Source: an uncultured Oxalobacter sp. | Lineage (GTDB): Bacteria > Pseudomonadota > Gammaproteobacteria > Burkholderiales > Burkholderiaceae_D | Length of the DNA stretch: 64,000 nucleotides | Direction of reading: 5' to 3' | Assembly: GCA_934277985.1 (NCBI GenBank) | Contig: CAKQWF010000003.1 | Span: forward strand, 1 to 64,000 | Program-made: the position numbers and the translations under genes | Shown: positions 53,010-62,090 of the stretch, one piece after another | Layout of the letters: every line of letters starts with the position of its first letter | How positions within the stretch are numbered: position 1 is the first letter of the stretch | Notes under the pieces: generated by a model | What the model saw: only the letters and a program-made list of their open reading frames with translations | Told to the model about the DNA's origin: nothing | Databases searched by the model: none

Positions 53010-54058
53010 CAATCACAAAACGACAAAACGGCGGCTATCTTGTGAGCATTGGTAGCCGTGACAAGCGATTCAGGCGAGTCTGCAAGACGCTGGAAGAAGC
53101 TAAAGCTGTTGAGGCTGCTGAAGAAGCGGTAAGAGCGAAGCAGCGCTTGGCCGACATTGTGGGTAGCACAGTCATCACACAAAAGGCCGTCGTTTCTGAA
53201 GTTACTTTGCTTGACCTATGGAAACGCACGAAGCAGATCAAATGGGCAAGTGATTCTGGCGTTCAGACAGCTAACGCATACCGCTGCATTGAAATTCTTG
53301 GTCCGAATAACTCAGTTTTGAACATAACTCAAAAAGTGCTTAACGACCTTGTGGAAACCCTGTATCGGCAAGGTAATTCTGGTTCAACGATAAACCGGAA
53401 GCTGTCTTCACTGTCCATGATGCTCAAGGTGGCTGAGGAAGACGGTGTTTTGCAGCACACTTTTCGGATGCCGAGGCAGCGGGAAGGACAAAACCGGAAA
53501 CGAGTGTTCCTCCCGAAAGAAGAGCAGCAAATGTACAGAGTGTGCGACAAATTAGGCTTTGAGACTCTCAAAGACTACATTGCGTTTACGCTTGATACTG
53601 GCTTTAGGCGTTCGGAGTCCCTGAATATTCATTCGGACGACATTCAGATCATGCGTATCGAGGGGGAAACAGTGGGCATGGCCCGTCTGCATGATGGCGA
53701 GACAAAGAGCGGTAAAGGAAGAACTGTGCCGCTCACGCCACGGGCACTTGAGATTGCTATTCGGAGACGTGGACACGGAAAGATATTTTTTGATTACTCA
53801 GCGTACCTACTGAGGAGGCAGTGGGAAGCTCTGAGGGCCGCTATGAGAATGTCAGACGACCCTGGATTTGTTGTCCATGCTTTGAGGCACACATGCTTGA
53901 CGAGGCTTGGTGAAGCCGGAAAGAGCGCTGTATTCATCCAGAAGTGGGCCGGACACTCATCAATAATGGTGTCTCAGCAGTATGTGCATGTTGGTCTGGA
54001 TTTCTTGAAATCCGGTGTAGATGCCCTTACAAACGCTGCAAAATTCATGGACACATAG
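53006..54058 (+). CDS. int: Tyrosine-family integrase
   Basis: A 350-residue site-specific recombinase. The catalytic set is complete: Arg201 (TGFRRSE), Lys234 (TKSGKGRTVPL), His291-x-x-Arg294 (HALRHTCLTRL), His317 (GHSS) and Tyr326 (QQYVHV). The N-terminal part has an arm-type DNA-binding fold (KRQNGGYLVSIGSRDKRFRR) and a SAM-like core-binding domain (70-155). It ends 89 bp from the attR core and reads toward it, so it is the likely enzyme that inserted the element into tRNA-Leu. The start at 53006 (ATGA overlap) follows AGGA. Confidence 0.95.
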   Translation: MTITKRQNGGYLVSIGSRDKRFRRVCKTLEEAKAVEAAEEAVRAKQRLADIVGSTVITQKAVVSEVTLLDLWKRTKQIKWASDSGVQTANAYRCIEILGPNNSVLNITQKVLNDLVETLYRQGNSGSTINRKLSSLSMMLKVAEEDGVLQHTFRMPRQREGQNRKRVFLPKEEQQMYRVCDKLGFETLKDYIAFTLDTGFRRSESLNIHSDDIQIMRIEGETVGMARLHDGETKSGKGRTVPLTPRALEIAIRRRGHGKIFFDYSAYLLRRQWEALRAAMRMSDDPGFVVHALRHTCLTRLGEAGKSAVFIQKWAGHSSIMVSQQYVHVGLDFLKSGVDALTNAAKFMDT

Positions 54059-54146
54059 TGGTCATTTTGTAGCCAACACGTCAGTTTTTGCTCCAATTTT
54101 TGACAACGAAAAATCGCTAAACCGTTGATTTTTAAAGAGGGATATA

Positions 54147-54157
54147 AGACTTAAAAT
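54147..54157 (+). repeat. attR core
   Basis: The second copy of AGACTTAAAAT. The sequence left of it is element DNA. The sequence right of it continues the host tRNA-Leu. Confidence 0.85.
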
Positions 54158-54204
54158 CTCTCGCCAGAAATGGCGTACCGGTTCGATTCCGGTCTCGGGC
54201 ACCA
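54158..54204 (+). pseudogene. 3' half of host tRNA-Leu(UAA)
   Basis: It begins with CTCTC, the 3' strand of the anticodon stem, then the variable arm (GCCAGAAATGGC), T-arm ACCGGTTCGATTCCGGT, acceptor 3' strand CTCGGGC and ACCA. It completes the 5' half at 35881-35920. It now has no promoter and no 5' half next to it. Confidence 0.93.
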
Positions 54205-54429
54205 ACGTTTTCCGCTGCGTTTCTCACGGACCCCTTCCATTGCCGGAAGGGCCGCATGCGCGGTGAATGCGCATGCCGGTACCGCAGGAGGCTGCCTGTT
54301 TCCACTTTCCGTACGGGTGGCAGTGCCATACCCGCTGGCGTTACGGTGGCTGTATCCGCAACGTGCGGCACAAAAGCCGGAACCGTGCCTGCGATATAAT
54401 GCCCGTTTTCTTCATACGCAAAGCCACCC

Positions 54430-55287
54430 ATGTCATCCGTTTCCTTCCAGTGGCCGCCCAGCCTGGCCGGTATGTCCGTTACCGAAACCGTCTATTGCAA
54501 AACATCTGCCGATCCGCGCAAGGCGCTGGTGTACCGCCCGGCCGGAAAAGGGCCGTTTCCCGCGCTGGTCTGCGTGCATGGCGGAGCATGGGTGTCGGGC
54601 GACCGTTTCGCGACATCCGGATTTGCCGAACTGGTGGCCGCCACCGGCATCGTCGTCATGGCGATCGACACCCGGCTGGCACCTCGCCACCCGTATCCCG
54701 CCGCCGTCGAGGACGTGAACTGCGCCGTGCGCTGGCTCAAGGCCCATGCCGGACAATATGACATCGATGCCGGAAACGTCGGCGCGCTCGGCGTGTCAAG
54801 TGGCGGTTATCTGGTATTGCTTGCGTCGCTGTGCCCCGGCAAGTCGCCATTCGGCGGCGAAACGCCTGAAGAGATGCAGCCGGGAAAAGCAGCGGATGCC
54901 GCCATGGCATTTGTCGTGACCTGTTCGGGTGTCCTCGATCCGGTGGCGCGCTACCGCATGGCGCAGGAAAACGGCATGACCGACATCATGGCATGCCATC
55001 ACGCCTTTTTCGGTACTGTATCCGCCATGGAAGCGGCGTCTGTCTCCAGCGTGCTCAAGAGCGGCATATGCACGGGCTTGCCGAAAGCCCTGTTCTTTCA
55101 GGGAAGCGACGATATCCGCCTGCCGAAAGATACGGCCTTGCGCATGGCGCGGCTCTGGTACGAATACGGCGGACAGGCGCAAGCCGTCATCGGCGAGGGC
55201 GAAGGGCATTCCGTCGGGACATGGCGGATGCCCGCGCTGGCCGACATGCTTGAAAAAATACAGGCGCTGGCATACGGAACGAAATAG
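54430..55287 (+). CDS. Alpha/beta-hydrolase (esterase)
   Basis: A 285-residue hormone-sensitive-lipase-like esterase: oxyanion HGGAW (residues 50-54), nucleophile GVSSG (Ser123), acid in GSDDIRLP, His in GEGHSVG near the C-terminus. No signal peptide. Substrate unknown, perhaps a short-chain ester. It is the first gene right of the element and is G+C-rich like the chromosome. Confidence 0.85.
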   Translation: MSSVSFQWPPSLAGMSVTETVYCKTSADPRKALVYRPAGKGPFPALVCVHGGAWVSGDRFATSGFAELVAATGIVVMAIDTRLAPRHPYPAAVEDVNCAVRWLKAHAGQYDIDAGNVGALGVSSGGYLVLLASLCPGKSPFGGETPEEMQPGKAADAAMAFVVTCSGVLDPVARYRMAQENGMTDIMACHHAFFGTVSAMEAASVSSVLKSGICTGLPKALFFQGSDDIRLPKDTALRMARLWYEYGGQAQAVIGEGEGHSVGTWRMPALADMLEKIQALAYGTK

Positions 55288-55427
55288 GGCGCATACCTGC
55301 CGGTTACGGCATTTTTTCGCGCTCAATCGCCATACCGGATTCATCCGGCGGTTGCCGTTTCCGCTGCGGCTCCGATATGATGCAAAACAATCGTATTGTC
55401 TGAACAGTCCGAAAGGAGAAAACCATC

Positions 55428-56276
55428 ATGCCGTCGCAAACAGGAAAAACGGAAATTGTCGTCTTGACGGACGATACTATCGCGCAGGACGGGTTGATGG
55501 CCGAGCATGGCGTTTCCATTCTCGTAACGCTGCCAAACGGACGGCGCTGGCTTGTCGATACCGGGACGACAGACATCTATCAGGAAAACGCACGCAGGCT
55601 GGGCATCCGTCTGGACGGTCTGGCAGGTATCGCGATCACCCACGGGCATGACGACCATACCGGCGGTCTGACATTTTATTCGCGTCTGGCAGGCAAGCCG
55701 CCGGTTTACGGGCATCCCTACATCTGGCACAAGTCTTACCAGATCCGTCCCGGCAAACCGGTGCGGATTACCGGCATGCCGTATCTGGCAAGACGTGACG
55801 CCGCGCCGTCGTTCCATCCGGTCAACGGCATGGCCCGTCTGGACGACGATCTTTACTTTTTTACCGATATTCCAAGAGCGCCGGGCAGCTTCGCTCCCGT
55901 TGCCGGCAATTTTTTCAATGAAGACGGTACAGGTCCGGTGCCGCTGATCGACGATGCCTCGCTCGTCGTACGCACGCCGCGCGGCATGGTCGTGATCGTC
56001 GGGTGCGGTCATGCCGGTTATACCAACATCATCGCGGCCATCCATGAAGCCTTTCCGCAAGACAGGTTGCTGGCCGTCATCGGCGGGTTGCATCTGCTCA
56101 ATGCGCCGGAAAACGTGCTGGCCGATGCCATCGATTGCACGAAACGGATCATGGCGGACGGTTTCTTTTTCTGCTGCGGCCACTGTACCGGCGAAAATGT
56201 CTTGCGCTACTTCGGCGAAACACTGGGCGAGCATGCCGTCAGGTCCATGGGAGCGGGCAGGTCGCTCGTTTTCTGA
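55428..56276 (+). CDS. Metallo-beta-lactamase-fold hydrolase
   Basis: A 282-residue protein with the metal motif THGHDDHTGG (His72, His74, Asp76, His77), VGCGHAGYTN and GGLHLLNA as later ligands, and CCGHCTGENVLRYF at the end. It is closest in style to the MBL proteins annotated as 7,8-dihydropterin-6-methyl-type phosphate synthases (MJ0301 group), whose bacterial role is unclear. GGAG lies before the ATG. A decayed relative lies in the element at 45051-45363. Confidence 0.85.
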   Translation: MPSQTGKTEIVVLTDDTIAQDGLMAEHGVSILVTLPNGRRWLVDTGTTDIYQENARRLGIRLDGLAGIAITHGHDDHTGGLTFYSRLAGKPPVYGHPYIWHKSYQIRPGKPVRITGMPYLARRDAAPSFHPVNGMARLDDDLYFFTDIPRAPGSFAPVAGNFFNEDGTGPVPLIDDASLVVRTPRGMVVIVGCGHAGYTNIIAAIHEAFPQDRLLAVIGGLHLLNAPENVLADAIDCTKRIMADGFFFCCGHCTGENVLRYFGETLGEHAVRSMGAGRSLVF

Positions 56277-56649
56277 ACGACATGGCGTGCGAAAGCACGC
56301 CGGCGTCGGCCAAAAGGCATCGCTTGTCCGGACGATATCCGTTTCACGGCTTCGTCGGGTCATGTGAGGCATTTGTCACGGGCGCAGGCCGAAACGTTTA
56401 TGTCGCGTCAAACACCCGGCGGAAAACCGCCATTGTGTCTCGAAATTGCATCCGTGTACGCTATCCCCGCTGGACAATAGCGGTAACTGCGGGTACCCTA
56501 AAATCATGAAGCTACCGGCATGCCAGCCGCCTGTAACGACACAGTGACGCAGGCATGAACCGGGCAGGCCGGTACCGGTAACCCGTATTGCCAGTCGGGC
56601 GGGAGAAGGCGTTTTCCGCCCAGTCCAAAACCAGTATGGAGATGAGCCT
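56277..56649. other. Intergenic region
   Basis: A GGCGTGC-GAAA-GCACGCC hairpin (56284-56301) follows the MBL gene by 7 bp. It has no T run, so it is a weak terminator at best. Otherwise nothing is seen until the dehydrogenase start. Confidence 0.45.
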
Positions 56650-57723
56650 ATGCGTACCATGAAAGCGGCAGTATTCGTCAAACCCGGTCGGATCGTTCTG
56701 GATGAGAAACCGGTTCCCAGTGTCGGCCCCGGCGAGGCACTGGTCAAAATCACGACGACCACCATCTGCGGTACCGATGTCCATATCCTGAAAGGGGAAT
56801 ATCCGGTCAAACCCGGCCTCATCATCGGGCATGAACCTGTCGGCATCATCGAGGAACTCGGCGTCGGCGTGACCGGTTACCGTGTCGGCCAGCGCGTCAT
56901 CGTCGGTGCGATCACTCCTTGCGGACAGTGCTACGCCTGTCTGGACAATCATCCGTCCCAATGCGGCGGCCATGGCGCCTACGGCTGGAAACCGATCGGC
57001 GGATGGAAGTTCGGTAATACCATCGACGGCTGTCAGGCGGAATATTTGCTGGTGCCCGATGCGATGGCCAATCTGGAACCGATTCCGGACGATTTGACCG
57101 ATGAACAGGTATTGATGTGTCCGGACATCATGAGTACCGGTTTTTCCGGTGCGGAAAGCGGGCGCGTCAAGATCGGCGACACGGTCGTGGTTTTCGCCCA
57201 GGGACCGATCGGCCTGTGCGCGACAGCAGGCGCGCGGCTGCGGGGGGCGACACGCATCATCGCCGTGGACGGCATTCCGGAACGGCTGGCGATCTCGAAA
57301 CGGATGGGCGCGGACATCACGATCAATTTCCGCGAAAAAAATCCGGTCGACGAAATCATGAAAATCACCGACGGCAAGGGCGTGGATGTCGCGATCGAGG
57401 CGCTGGGTACCCAGCAGACCTTCGAAAGTTGCCTTCGTGTGCTCAAACCGGGTGGCGTGCTTTCCAGCCTCGGCGTCTATTCCGGCCAGCTCACGGTACC
57501 GGGCGATGCGTTCGCATCCGGTCTGGCCGATCAGGCCATCATCACGACACTGTGTCCGGGGGGCAAGGAACGCATGCGCCGTTTGCTCAATGTCGTGGCC
57601 AGCGGACGTGTCGATCTGAAACCGCTGGTGACCCACCGTTTCAAACTCGACCAGATCGAGGAAGCCTACGACCTGTTCGCCAATGCCCGTGACGGCGTGC
57701 TGAAAATCGCCATCACGCCCTGA
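56650..57723 (+). CDS. Zinc-dependent alcohol dehydrogenase
   Basis: A 357-residue medium-chain dehydrogenase. Catalytic zinc ligands are Cys40 (TTICGTDVH), His61-Glu62 (GHEPVG) and, later, the CPDIMSTG region. Structural zinc cysteines are at 91, 94, 97 and 105. The Rossmann segment GDTVVVFAQGPIGLCATAGARLRGATRIIAVD has a GxGxxG variant (AQGPIG). It resembles the secondary-alcohol (isopropanol-type) dehydrogenases. GGAG lies before the start. Single gene. Confidence 0.9.
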   Translation: MRTMKAAVFVKPGRIVLDEKPVPSVGPGEALVKITTTTICGTDVHILKGEYPVKPGLIIGHEPVGIIEELGVGVTGYRVGQRVIVGAITPCGQCYACLDNHPSQCGGHGAYGWKPIGGWKFGNTIDGCQAEYLLVPDAMANLEPIPDDLTDEQVLMCPDIMSTGFSGAESGRVKIGDTVVVFAQGPIGLCATAGARLRGATRIIAVDGIPERLAISKRMGADITINFREKNPVDEIMKITDGKGVDVAIEALGTQQTFESCLRVLKPGGVLSSLGVYSGQLTVPGDAFASGLADQAIITTLCPGGKERMRRLLNVVASGRVDLKPLVTHRFKLDQIEEAYDLFANARDGVLKIAITP

Positions 57724-57748
57724 CGGACCGCCTGAAAAAACACATGAT

Positions 57749-57783
57749 ACAGCCGGGTGGCACGCGCCATCCGGCTGTTTTTG
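57749..57783 (+). terminator. Rho-independent terminator
   Basis: An ACAGCCGG...CCGGCTGT stem extended by TGG/CCA is followed by five T. It sits 26 bp after the dehydrogenase stop. Confidence 0.85.
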
Positions 57784-57987
57784 TCCGGAACAGGCGATCG
57801 TGGGGGACAGGCCGCCCGGTTTCCGGCAGGGAAAGCGAATCTTTCGGGTGAATTGCCGGCGCATCCCGTTGTATAACGACGAGGCATTCGGCGAAAAGCA
57901 AAGGCAGAAAACCTGATCCTGCGTCAGGCGCGGAGAGCGAAAAAAGTCCTTTGGCAAGCGGTGGATGACGGCGAAAACTTCGCCGGG

Positions 57988-58278
57988 CTAGCGTCTGCGA
58001 CTGCCGCCCATATAGTTTCTGGAACGGTTGAAATCGCGATATGCGCGGTTTTGCCGGTGTTGCAACTGTTCCTGTTGCCGTTCCAGCCGGTCGTGGTCGC
58101 GTTGCAGGCGCGTGTGTTCCCGTTCGATATCGTATTGGGGCGAGCGCATATTCTGGTAATGATACGTATTTTTCGTGCGTTGATGTCCATAGTCTTGGGT
58201 GTCTGCCAGCGCGGTACCGGACAGCAGGCAGGACACACCGGCGACGAGGATGGCGGCGAGGCAACGGAAACGGTTCAT
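57988..58278 (-). CDS. Small secreted charged protein (96 aa)
   Basis: The signal peptide (MNRFRCLAAILVAGVSCLLSGTALA|D) is followed by about 70 residues rich in Arg, Gln, His and Tyr (IEREHTRLQRDHDRLERQQEQLQHRQ), which form an exported coiled-coil helix. The start at 58278 is set by GGAGAA just upstream. The longer frame from 58524 is not credible. Function unknown; it is probably periplasmic. Confidence 0.7.
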   Translation of the reverse strand: MNRFRCLAAILVAGVSCLLSGTALADTQDYGHQRTKNTYHYQNMRSPQYDIEREHTRLQRDHDRLERQQEQLQHRQNRAYRDFNRSRNYMGGSRRR

Positions 58279-58587
58279 CGTTTTCTCCGGTTTCATATCG
58301 TCAGGGCAGGATACTCCGCTTTGCGCGAAACGGTCAAACGGACCGCGCAACCGGTCATGGCGCGGCAAGACAAGAATCGTATGGCAAGCGGCAGGAAAAA
58401 GGGGGGGCAAGCCGGACTGGCAAGTCAGTGAACGGCAATCGAACCGGTGCGCTCGCATGCATGGAACGGATGAACAACGGGTGAAGATCGGTGTAGACAC
58501 GTTCCCTGCAACCGGGCGACACAAACCGTCCGGGAGTGATGACGGCGGATGCAGGCAAGTCGGCCTGACGTGCGATGGTACGGCACC

Positions 58588-58887
58588 TTACCAGCCGTGG
58601 TGACGTCCCCCGCGGTAATGAGGACGGTCGCCGTTGCGATACGCCTGTTCGCGATAGCGCTGCAATTCTTCCCGTTCGGACTCGTTCAGGGCACGGTCGC
58701 GATCGGAACGGTCTGTTTCGCGGCGGGCGTCGCTGTAACGGTATCCCGGACCGCCGGCACAATAACCCGGTCCGTCGCAATGGTCGTAATAGTCACGGCA
58801 ATGGGCATTCGCCTGCAAGGGAGAAACAAGCGCGAAACCGGTCAACGCCGCGGCAGCGACCAGAAAACGGCTTCTGGACAATATCAT
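58588..58887 (-). CDS. Small secreted protein (99 aa)
   Basis: The signal peptide (FLVAAAALTGFALVSPLQANA|HC) is followed by a Cys-containing segment (CRDYYDHCDGPGYCAGGPGY), then an Arg/Glu helix (ESEREELQRYREQAYRNGDR) and a His/Gly tail (GGRHHGW). The Cys and His could bind metal. It is the same strand and a similar type to the protein at 57988, but no clear homology. Unknown function. Confidence 0.65.
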   Translation of the reverse strand: MILSRSRFLVAAAALTGFALVSPLQANAHCRDYYDHCDGPGYCAGGPGYRYSDARRETDRSDRDRALNESEREELQRYREQAYRNGDRPHYRGGRHHGW

Positions 58888-59107
58888 GGCATTCTCCGTT
58901 TGGTTATCGACACGATATCAAGATACTTGAAAATCATGGATTTATCAAACATGTTTCCGCAAGGCGACATTTGCCGGCAGACAAGTGATGCATGAAAGTT
59001 TACGGCGCCGCAGGAAAAGGGAGCGGAGCTGGTGACGGCATCGCGGAACTGTCATGACACGGGAATTGTTGTTACACTTTCCCGATCGAATGCAAAAAGG
59101 GATGCGC

Positions 59108-59482
59108 ATGAAAAAATGGTTTGTCCGCTATGCAATGACCTGCTCACGGTACACGCAGTACGACGGGCGATCGTCACGCGGGGATATGTGGAATTTCATT
59201 CTGGTCACGATGCTGGCCGAACTGGTCGCATACATGCTGGGCGGCAACCTGCTTGTGGCGGTCGTCCATATCATCGCCATGATCGTGATGGCTGCGCTGG
59301 CGGTACGGCGGTTTCACGACATCGGCGCATCCGGCTGGTATCTTCTCACCCTGTTCATACCGGTCGTCAATCTGTGCGCGCTGTTCGTTTTGCTCTGTTT
59401 CAAGAGCGAACCCGGCATCAACCGGTACGGAGCGCCGCCAGGCGACGATGATGGCAAGGGGCCTACCGCACAGGCGGCATGA
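59108..59482 (+). CDS. DUF805 membrane protein
   Basis: A 124-residue inner-membrane protein of the DUF805 family: YTQYDGRSSRGDMWNFIL at the N-terminus, a central RRFHDIGASGWYLL block and three to four hydrophobic helices, then a charged tail (KSEPGINRYGAPP). Function unknown. I start at 59108 (AAAGGG 8 nt upstream), though two in-frame ATGs lie just before it. Confidence 0.85.
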   Translation: MKKWFVRYAMTCSRYTQYDGRSSRGDMWNFILVTMLAELVAYMLGGNLLVAVVHIIAMIVMAALAVRRFHDIGASGWYLLTLFIPVVNLCALFVLLCFKSEPGINRYGAPPGDDDGKGPTAQAA

Positions 59483-59485
59483 CTT

Positions 59486-59752
59486 TCAGTGGTCGCTCCA
59501 GCGCTTGAGCGTCGGGAAAAAAGCCCTCATGAGCTGGCGCGCCTCGTCCCGCGTGATGCCTTCCTGCAGGGCCAGATGCGGAGCGCAGTGTTCGATCATC
59601 TGGTCCATCGTCATGTCGGAAGTGAAGCGACCGTGGTTGTAACAATAGCTGCAATAATAGGCATTGGTCGTGCCGTTTGCGTTCTTGCCGTAAACAATAT
59701 CCCGATCCGACATCGGCATGCCACACGACTGGCAGCGTTTCGCATTTTCCAT
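59486..59752 (-). CDS. Putative zinc-ribbon protein (88 aa)
   Basis: An 88-residue protein with C-x-x-C pairs at CQSCGMPM and YCSYCYNHGRFT, as in the zinc-ribbon family that also shares DMTMDQMIEHCAPHL. One zinc is likely bound. Function unknown. The start at 59752 (MENAKRCQSC) follows AAAGGATGG. The gene ends 3 bp from the convergent DUF805 gene. Confidence 0.8.
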   Translation of the reverse strand: MENAKRCQSCGMPMSDRDIVYGKNANGTTNAYYCSYCYNHGRFTSDMTMDQMIEHCAPHLALQEGITRDEARQLMRAFFPTLKRWSDH

Positions 59753-59964
59753 GATCATCCATCCTTTCGTCAGTCGATATATGCTCCATCCAGCGTTTCG
59801 TATCCGGAAACACATGGATCCCGCAGGCATGCCCGGCAAGAGCGGTCCAGCCTTCCATTCTTTCGTTATATCACATTTCCGGCGGAATGCGCCAGAACGG
59901 GGACAGTGGTGAAGTGTCCCTGCGCATTCGCTATAATGATCTTTTACCCAACGATCGTTTTGTC

Positions 59965-61341
59965 ATGTCTCATTCTCCCGAACTTCTGCTGCCGGCGGGC
60001 TCTGTCGAAAAAATGCGCGCCGCTTTCGATTTCGGCGCCGATGCCGTCTATGCCGGGCAGCCCCGGTACAGCCTCAGGGCGAGGAACAATGCGTTTTACA
60101 CGCTCGATGCGCTGAAAGCGGGAATCGACGAAGCGCATCGCCGCGGCAAAAAGTTTTATGTCGCCAGCAACATCTATGCGCACAACGCCAAACTCAAAAC
60201 CTATCTGGCGGACATGGAACCGGTCATCGGCATGAAACCGGACGCACTGATCATGGCAGACCCCGGCCTTATCATGCTGGTGCGCGACCGCTGGCCCGAT
60301 GTACCGATCCATCTTTCCGTACAGGCCAATGCGATCAACTGGGCGGACGTGAAATTCTGGGAACGCATGGGACTGACCCGCGTCATTCTCTCGCGTGAGC
60401 TGTCGCTGGACGAAATCGCGGAAATCCGCCAGAAATGCCCCGACATGGAGCTGGAAGTGTTCGTGCACGGCGCGCTGTGCGTGGCCTATTCGGGGCGATG
60501 CCTCCTGTCGGGCTACTTCAACCACCGCGATTCCAATCAGGGGACATGCACCAATTCCTGCCGCTGGCGCTACCGTATCGCCAATGCCGAAGAAGATGCC
60601 ACAGGCGACATCCTGCCGGTCGATATGGCGAAAATCATGGCTTCTGCCGACGCCGCACCGGCCGCGCTGGGCGGCATGCCGCGTCATCCGGCCGCCGACA
60701 GGGTCTATCTCATCGAGGAAGGCAAGCGGGCGGGACAGCTCATGCCCATCATGGAAGACGAACACGGCACCTACATCATGAATTCCAAAGACTTGCGCGC
60801 CATCGAACATATCGGGCGGCTTGTCGAAATCGGCGTCGATTCGCTCAAGATCGAGGGACGCACCAAATCCATCTACTATGTCGTGCGCACCGCACAGGCC
60901 TACCGGCAAGCCATCGACGACGCCGTGGCGGGCAGACCGTTCGACACGCGCCTGCTGGGCGCATTGCAGGGGCTGGCCAACCGTGGCTATACCGACGGAT
61001 TCTACCAGCGCCACCATACGCAGGAATACCAGAACTACATCACCGGCGCATCCGAGCTGCACAACAGCCACTATGTCGGCGATGTCGTATCGGTCAAGGA
61101 CGGCTGGGCGACCGTTCTGGTCAAAAACCGTTTCGCCGTCGGCGATACGCTGGAAATTTTCCATCCGGACGGCAATGCCGTCGTCGCGCTCGACAAAATG
61201 CGCGACGAAGAAGGGCTGGCCGTTTCCGTCGCGCCGGGCAGCGGCCACCGCGTGCGCATTCCGCTGGATGCGCGCTATGACGGCGCATTCATCGCACGCA
61301 GGCTCAACGGCACCGGGCAGGACGGGGAGCGCGCCGAATGA
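59965..61341 (+). CDS. trhP: tRNA hydroxylation protein TrhP (U32 family)
   Basis: A 458-residue peptidase U32-family protein. The signature EVFVHGALCVAYSGRCLLSGYFNHRDSNQGTCTNSCRWRY has the conserved cysteines for an iron-sulfur cluster. N-terminal ELLLPAGSVEKMRAAFDFGADAVYAG is the family start. In E. coli TrhP (YegQ, 453 residues) takes part in prephenate-dependent 5-hydroxyuridine formation at tRNA position 34. I start at 59965 (MSHSPELLL). It overlaps the exonuclease gene by 4 bp. Confidence 0.92.
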   Translation: MSHSPELLLPAGSVEKMRAAFDFGADAVYAGQPRYSLRARNNAFYTLDALKAGIDEAHRRGKKFYVASNIYAHNAKLKTYLADMEPVIGMKPDALIMADPGLIMLVRDRWPDVPIHLSVQANAINWADVKFWERMGLTRVILSRELSLDEIAEIRQKCPDMELEVFVHGALCVAYSGRCLLSGYFNHRDSNQGTCTNSCRWRYRIANAEEDATGDILPVDMAKIMASADAAPAALGGMPRHPAADRVYLIEEGKRAGQLMPIMEDEHGTYIMNSKDLRAIEHIGRLVEIGVDSLKIEGRTKSIYYVVRTAQAYRQAIDDAVAGRPFDTRLLGALQGLANRGYTDGFYQRHHTQEYQNYITGASELHNSHYVGDVVSVKDGWATVLVKNRFAVGDTLEIFHPDGNAVVALDKMRDEEGLAVSVAPGSGHRVRIPLDARYDGAFIARRLNGTGQDGERAE

Positions 61342-62090
61342 GACAAATCGTGCTGGATACCGAAACGACCGGTCTGTACGCCAACGATGGCGACCGGATC
61401 ATCGAAATCGGTTGTGTGGAAATCATCAACCGCCGGGTCACGAAAAACCATTTTCATCAATACATCAACCCGGAGCGCGACTCGCACGAAGATGCCGTCG
61501 CCATTCACGGACTGACGACGGAATTTCTGTCCGACAAACCCAAATTCGCCGACATCGCTCAGGCGTTTTGCGACTACATCCGCGATGCCGAGCTCATCAT
61601 CCATAACGCCCCCTTCGATCTGGGTTTTCTGAACGCCGAACTGGCGCGACTGGACATGCAGCCCGTCGAGGAAATCACGACGGGCGTCATCGACACACTG
61701 GTTCAGGCACGCGACATGTTTCCGGGGCGGCGCAACTCCCTGGACGCGCTGTGCGAACGCTTCGAAATCGACAATACCCACCGGACACTGCACGGGGCGT
61801 TGCTGGACTCGGAACTGCTTGCCGAAGTCTATCTGGCGATGACGCGGGGACAGGAAACGCTGGAAATCGAAAAACTGACGCTGGAGAGCGAGGAAGAACT
61901 GGCGAAAAGCCGTTCGCTCGCGTCGCGCAAGATCGTGGTGCTCGCCCCGACGGACGAAGAACTGACCCGACACGAGGCCGTACTCGACGACATCGAAAAG
62001 GGAAACAAGGGCGCGACCTGCATCTGGCGCAAGGAACCCGAACCGGAAACGAAAGAAGACGATGCCGCCCCGGCGCAGGCGGCGTCATGA
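61338..62090 (+). CDS. dnaQ: DNA polymerase III epsilon subunit (3'-5' exonuclease)
   Basis: A 250-residue DnaQ-family proofreading exonuclease: Exo I LDTETTG (Asp7, Glu9), Exo II HNAPFDLGFLN, and Exo III HGALLDS with the preceding His. The C-terminal tail from about 180 matches the alpha-binding extension in position. It is coupled to trhP by a 4-bp overlap and overlaps the convergent thioredoxin gene by 6 bp. Confidence 0.93.
   Translation: MRQIVLDTETTGLYANDGDRIIEIGCVEIINRRVTKNHFHQYINPERDSHEDAVAIHGLTTEFLSDKPKFADIAQAFCDYIRDAELIIHNAPFDLGFLNAELARLDMQPVEEITTGVIDTLVQARDMFPGRRNSLDALCERFEIDNTHRTLHGALLDSELLAEVYLAMTRGQETLEIEKLTLESEEELAKSRSLASRKIVVLAPTDEELTRHEAVLDDIEKGNKGATCIWRKEPEPETKEDDAAPAQAAS

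Larger units (their letters stand above)
35910..54157. mobile_element. 18.2-kb integrated element derived from a T7-like phage
   Basis: The element is bounded by 11-bp direct repeats inside a split tRNA-Leu(UAA). A tyrosine integrase ends 89 bp from the right core. Phage-derived parts are a truncated T7-type RNA polymerase, a terminase large-subunit remnant, an ArdA-like protein and several small early-type genes. The element is lower in G+C than the flanking chromosome. It lacks replication, capsid, tail and lysis genes, so it cannot be an autonomous phage. It carries its own tRNA-Leu, an intact three-gene cargo and a toxin-antitoxin pair. Confidence 0.9.

Noticed and set aside
54132..54431. 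99-codon reverse frame at the right joint
   Set aside because: Its C-terminus is the antisense of the tRNA-Leu 3' half (RDRNRTGTPFLARDFKS), a typical false call.
57033..57957. Long reverse open frame opposite the alcohol dehydrogenase
   Set aside because: The dehydrogenase has all zinc ligands on the forward strand. The reverse frame is a codon-bias shadow.
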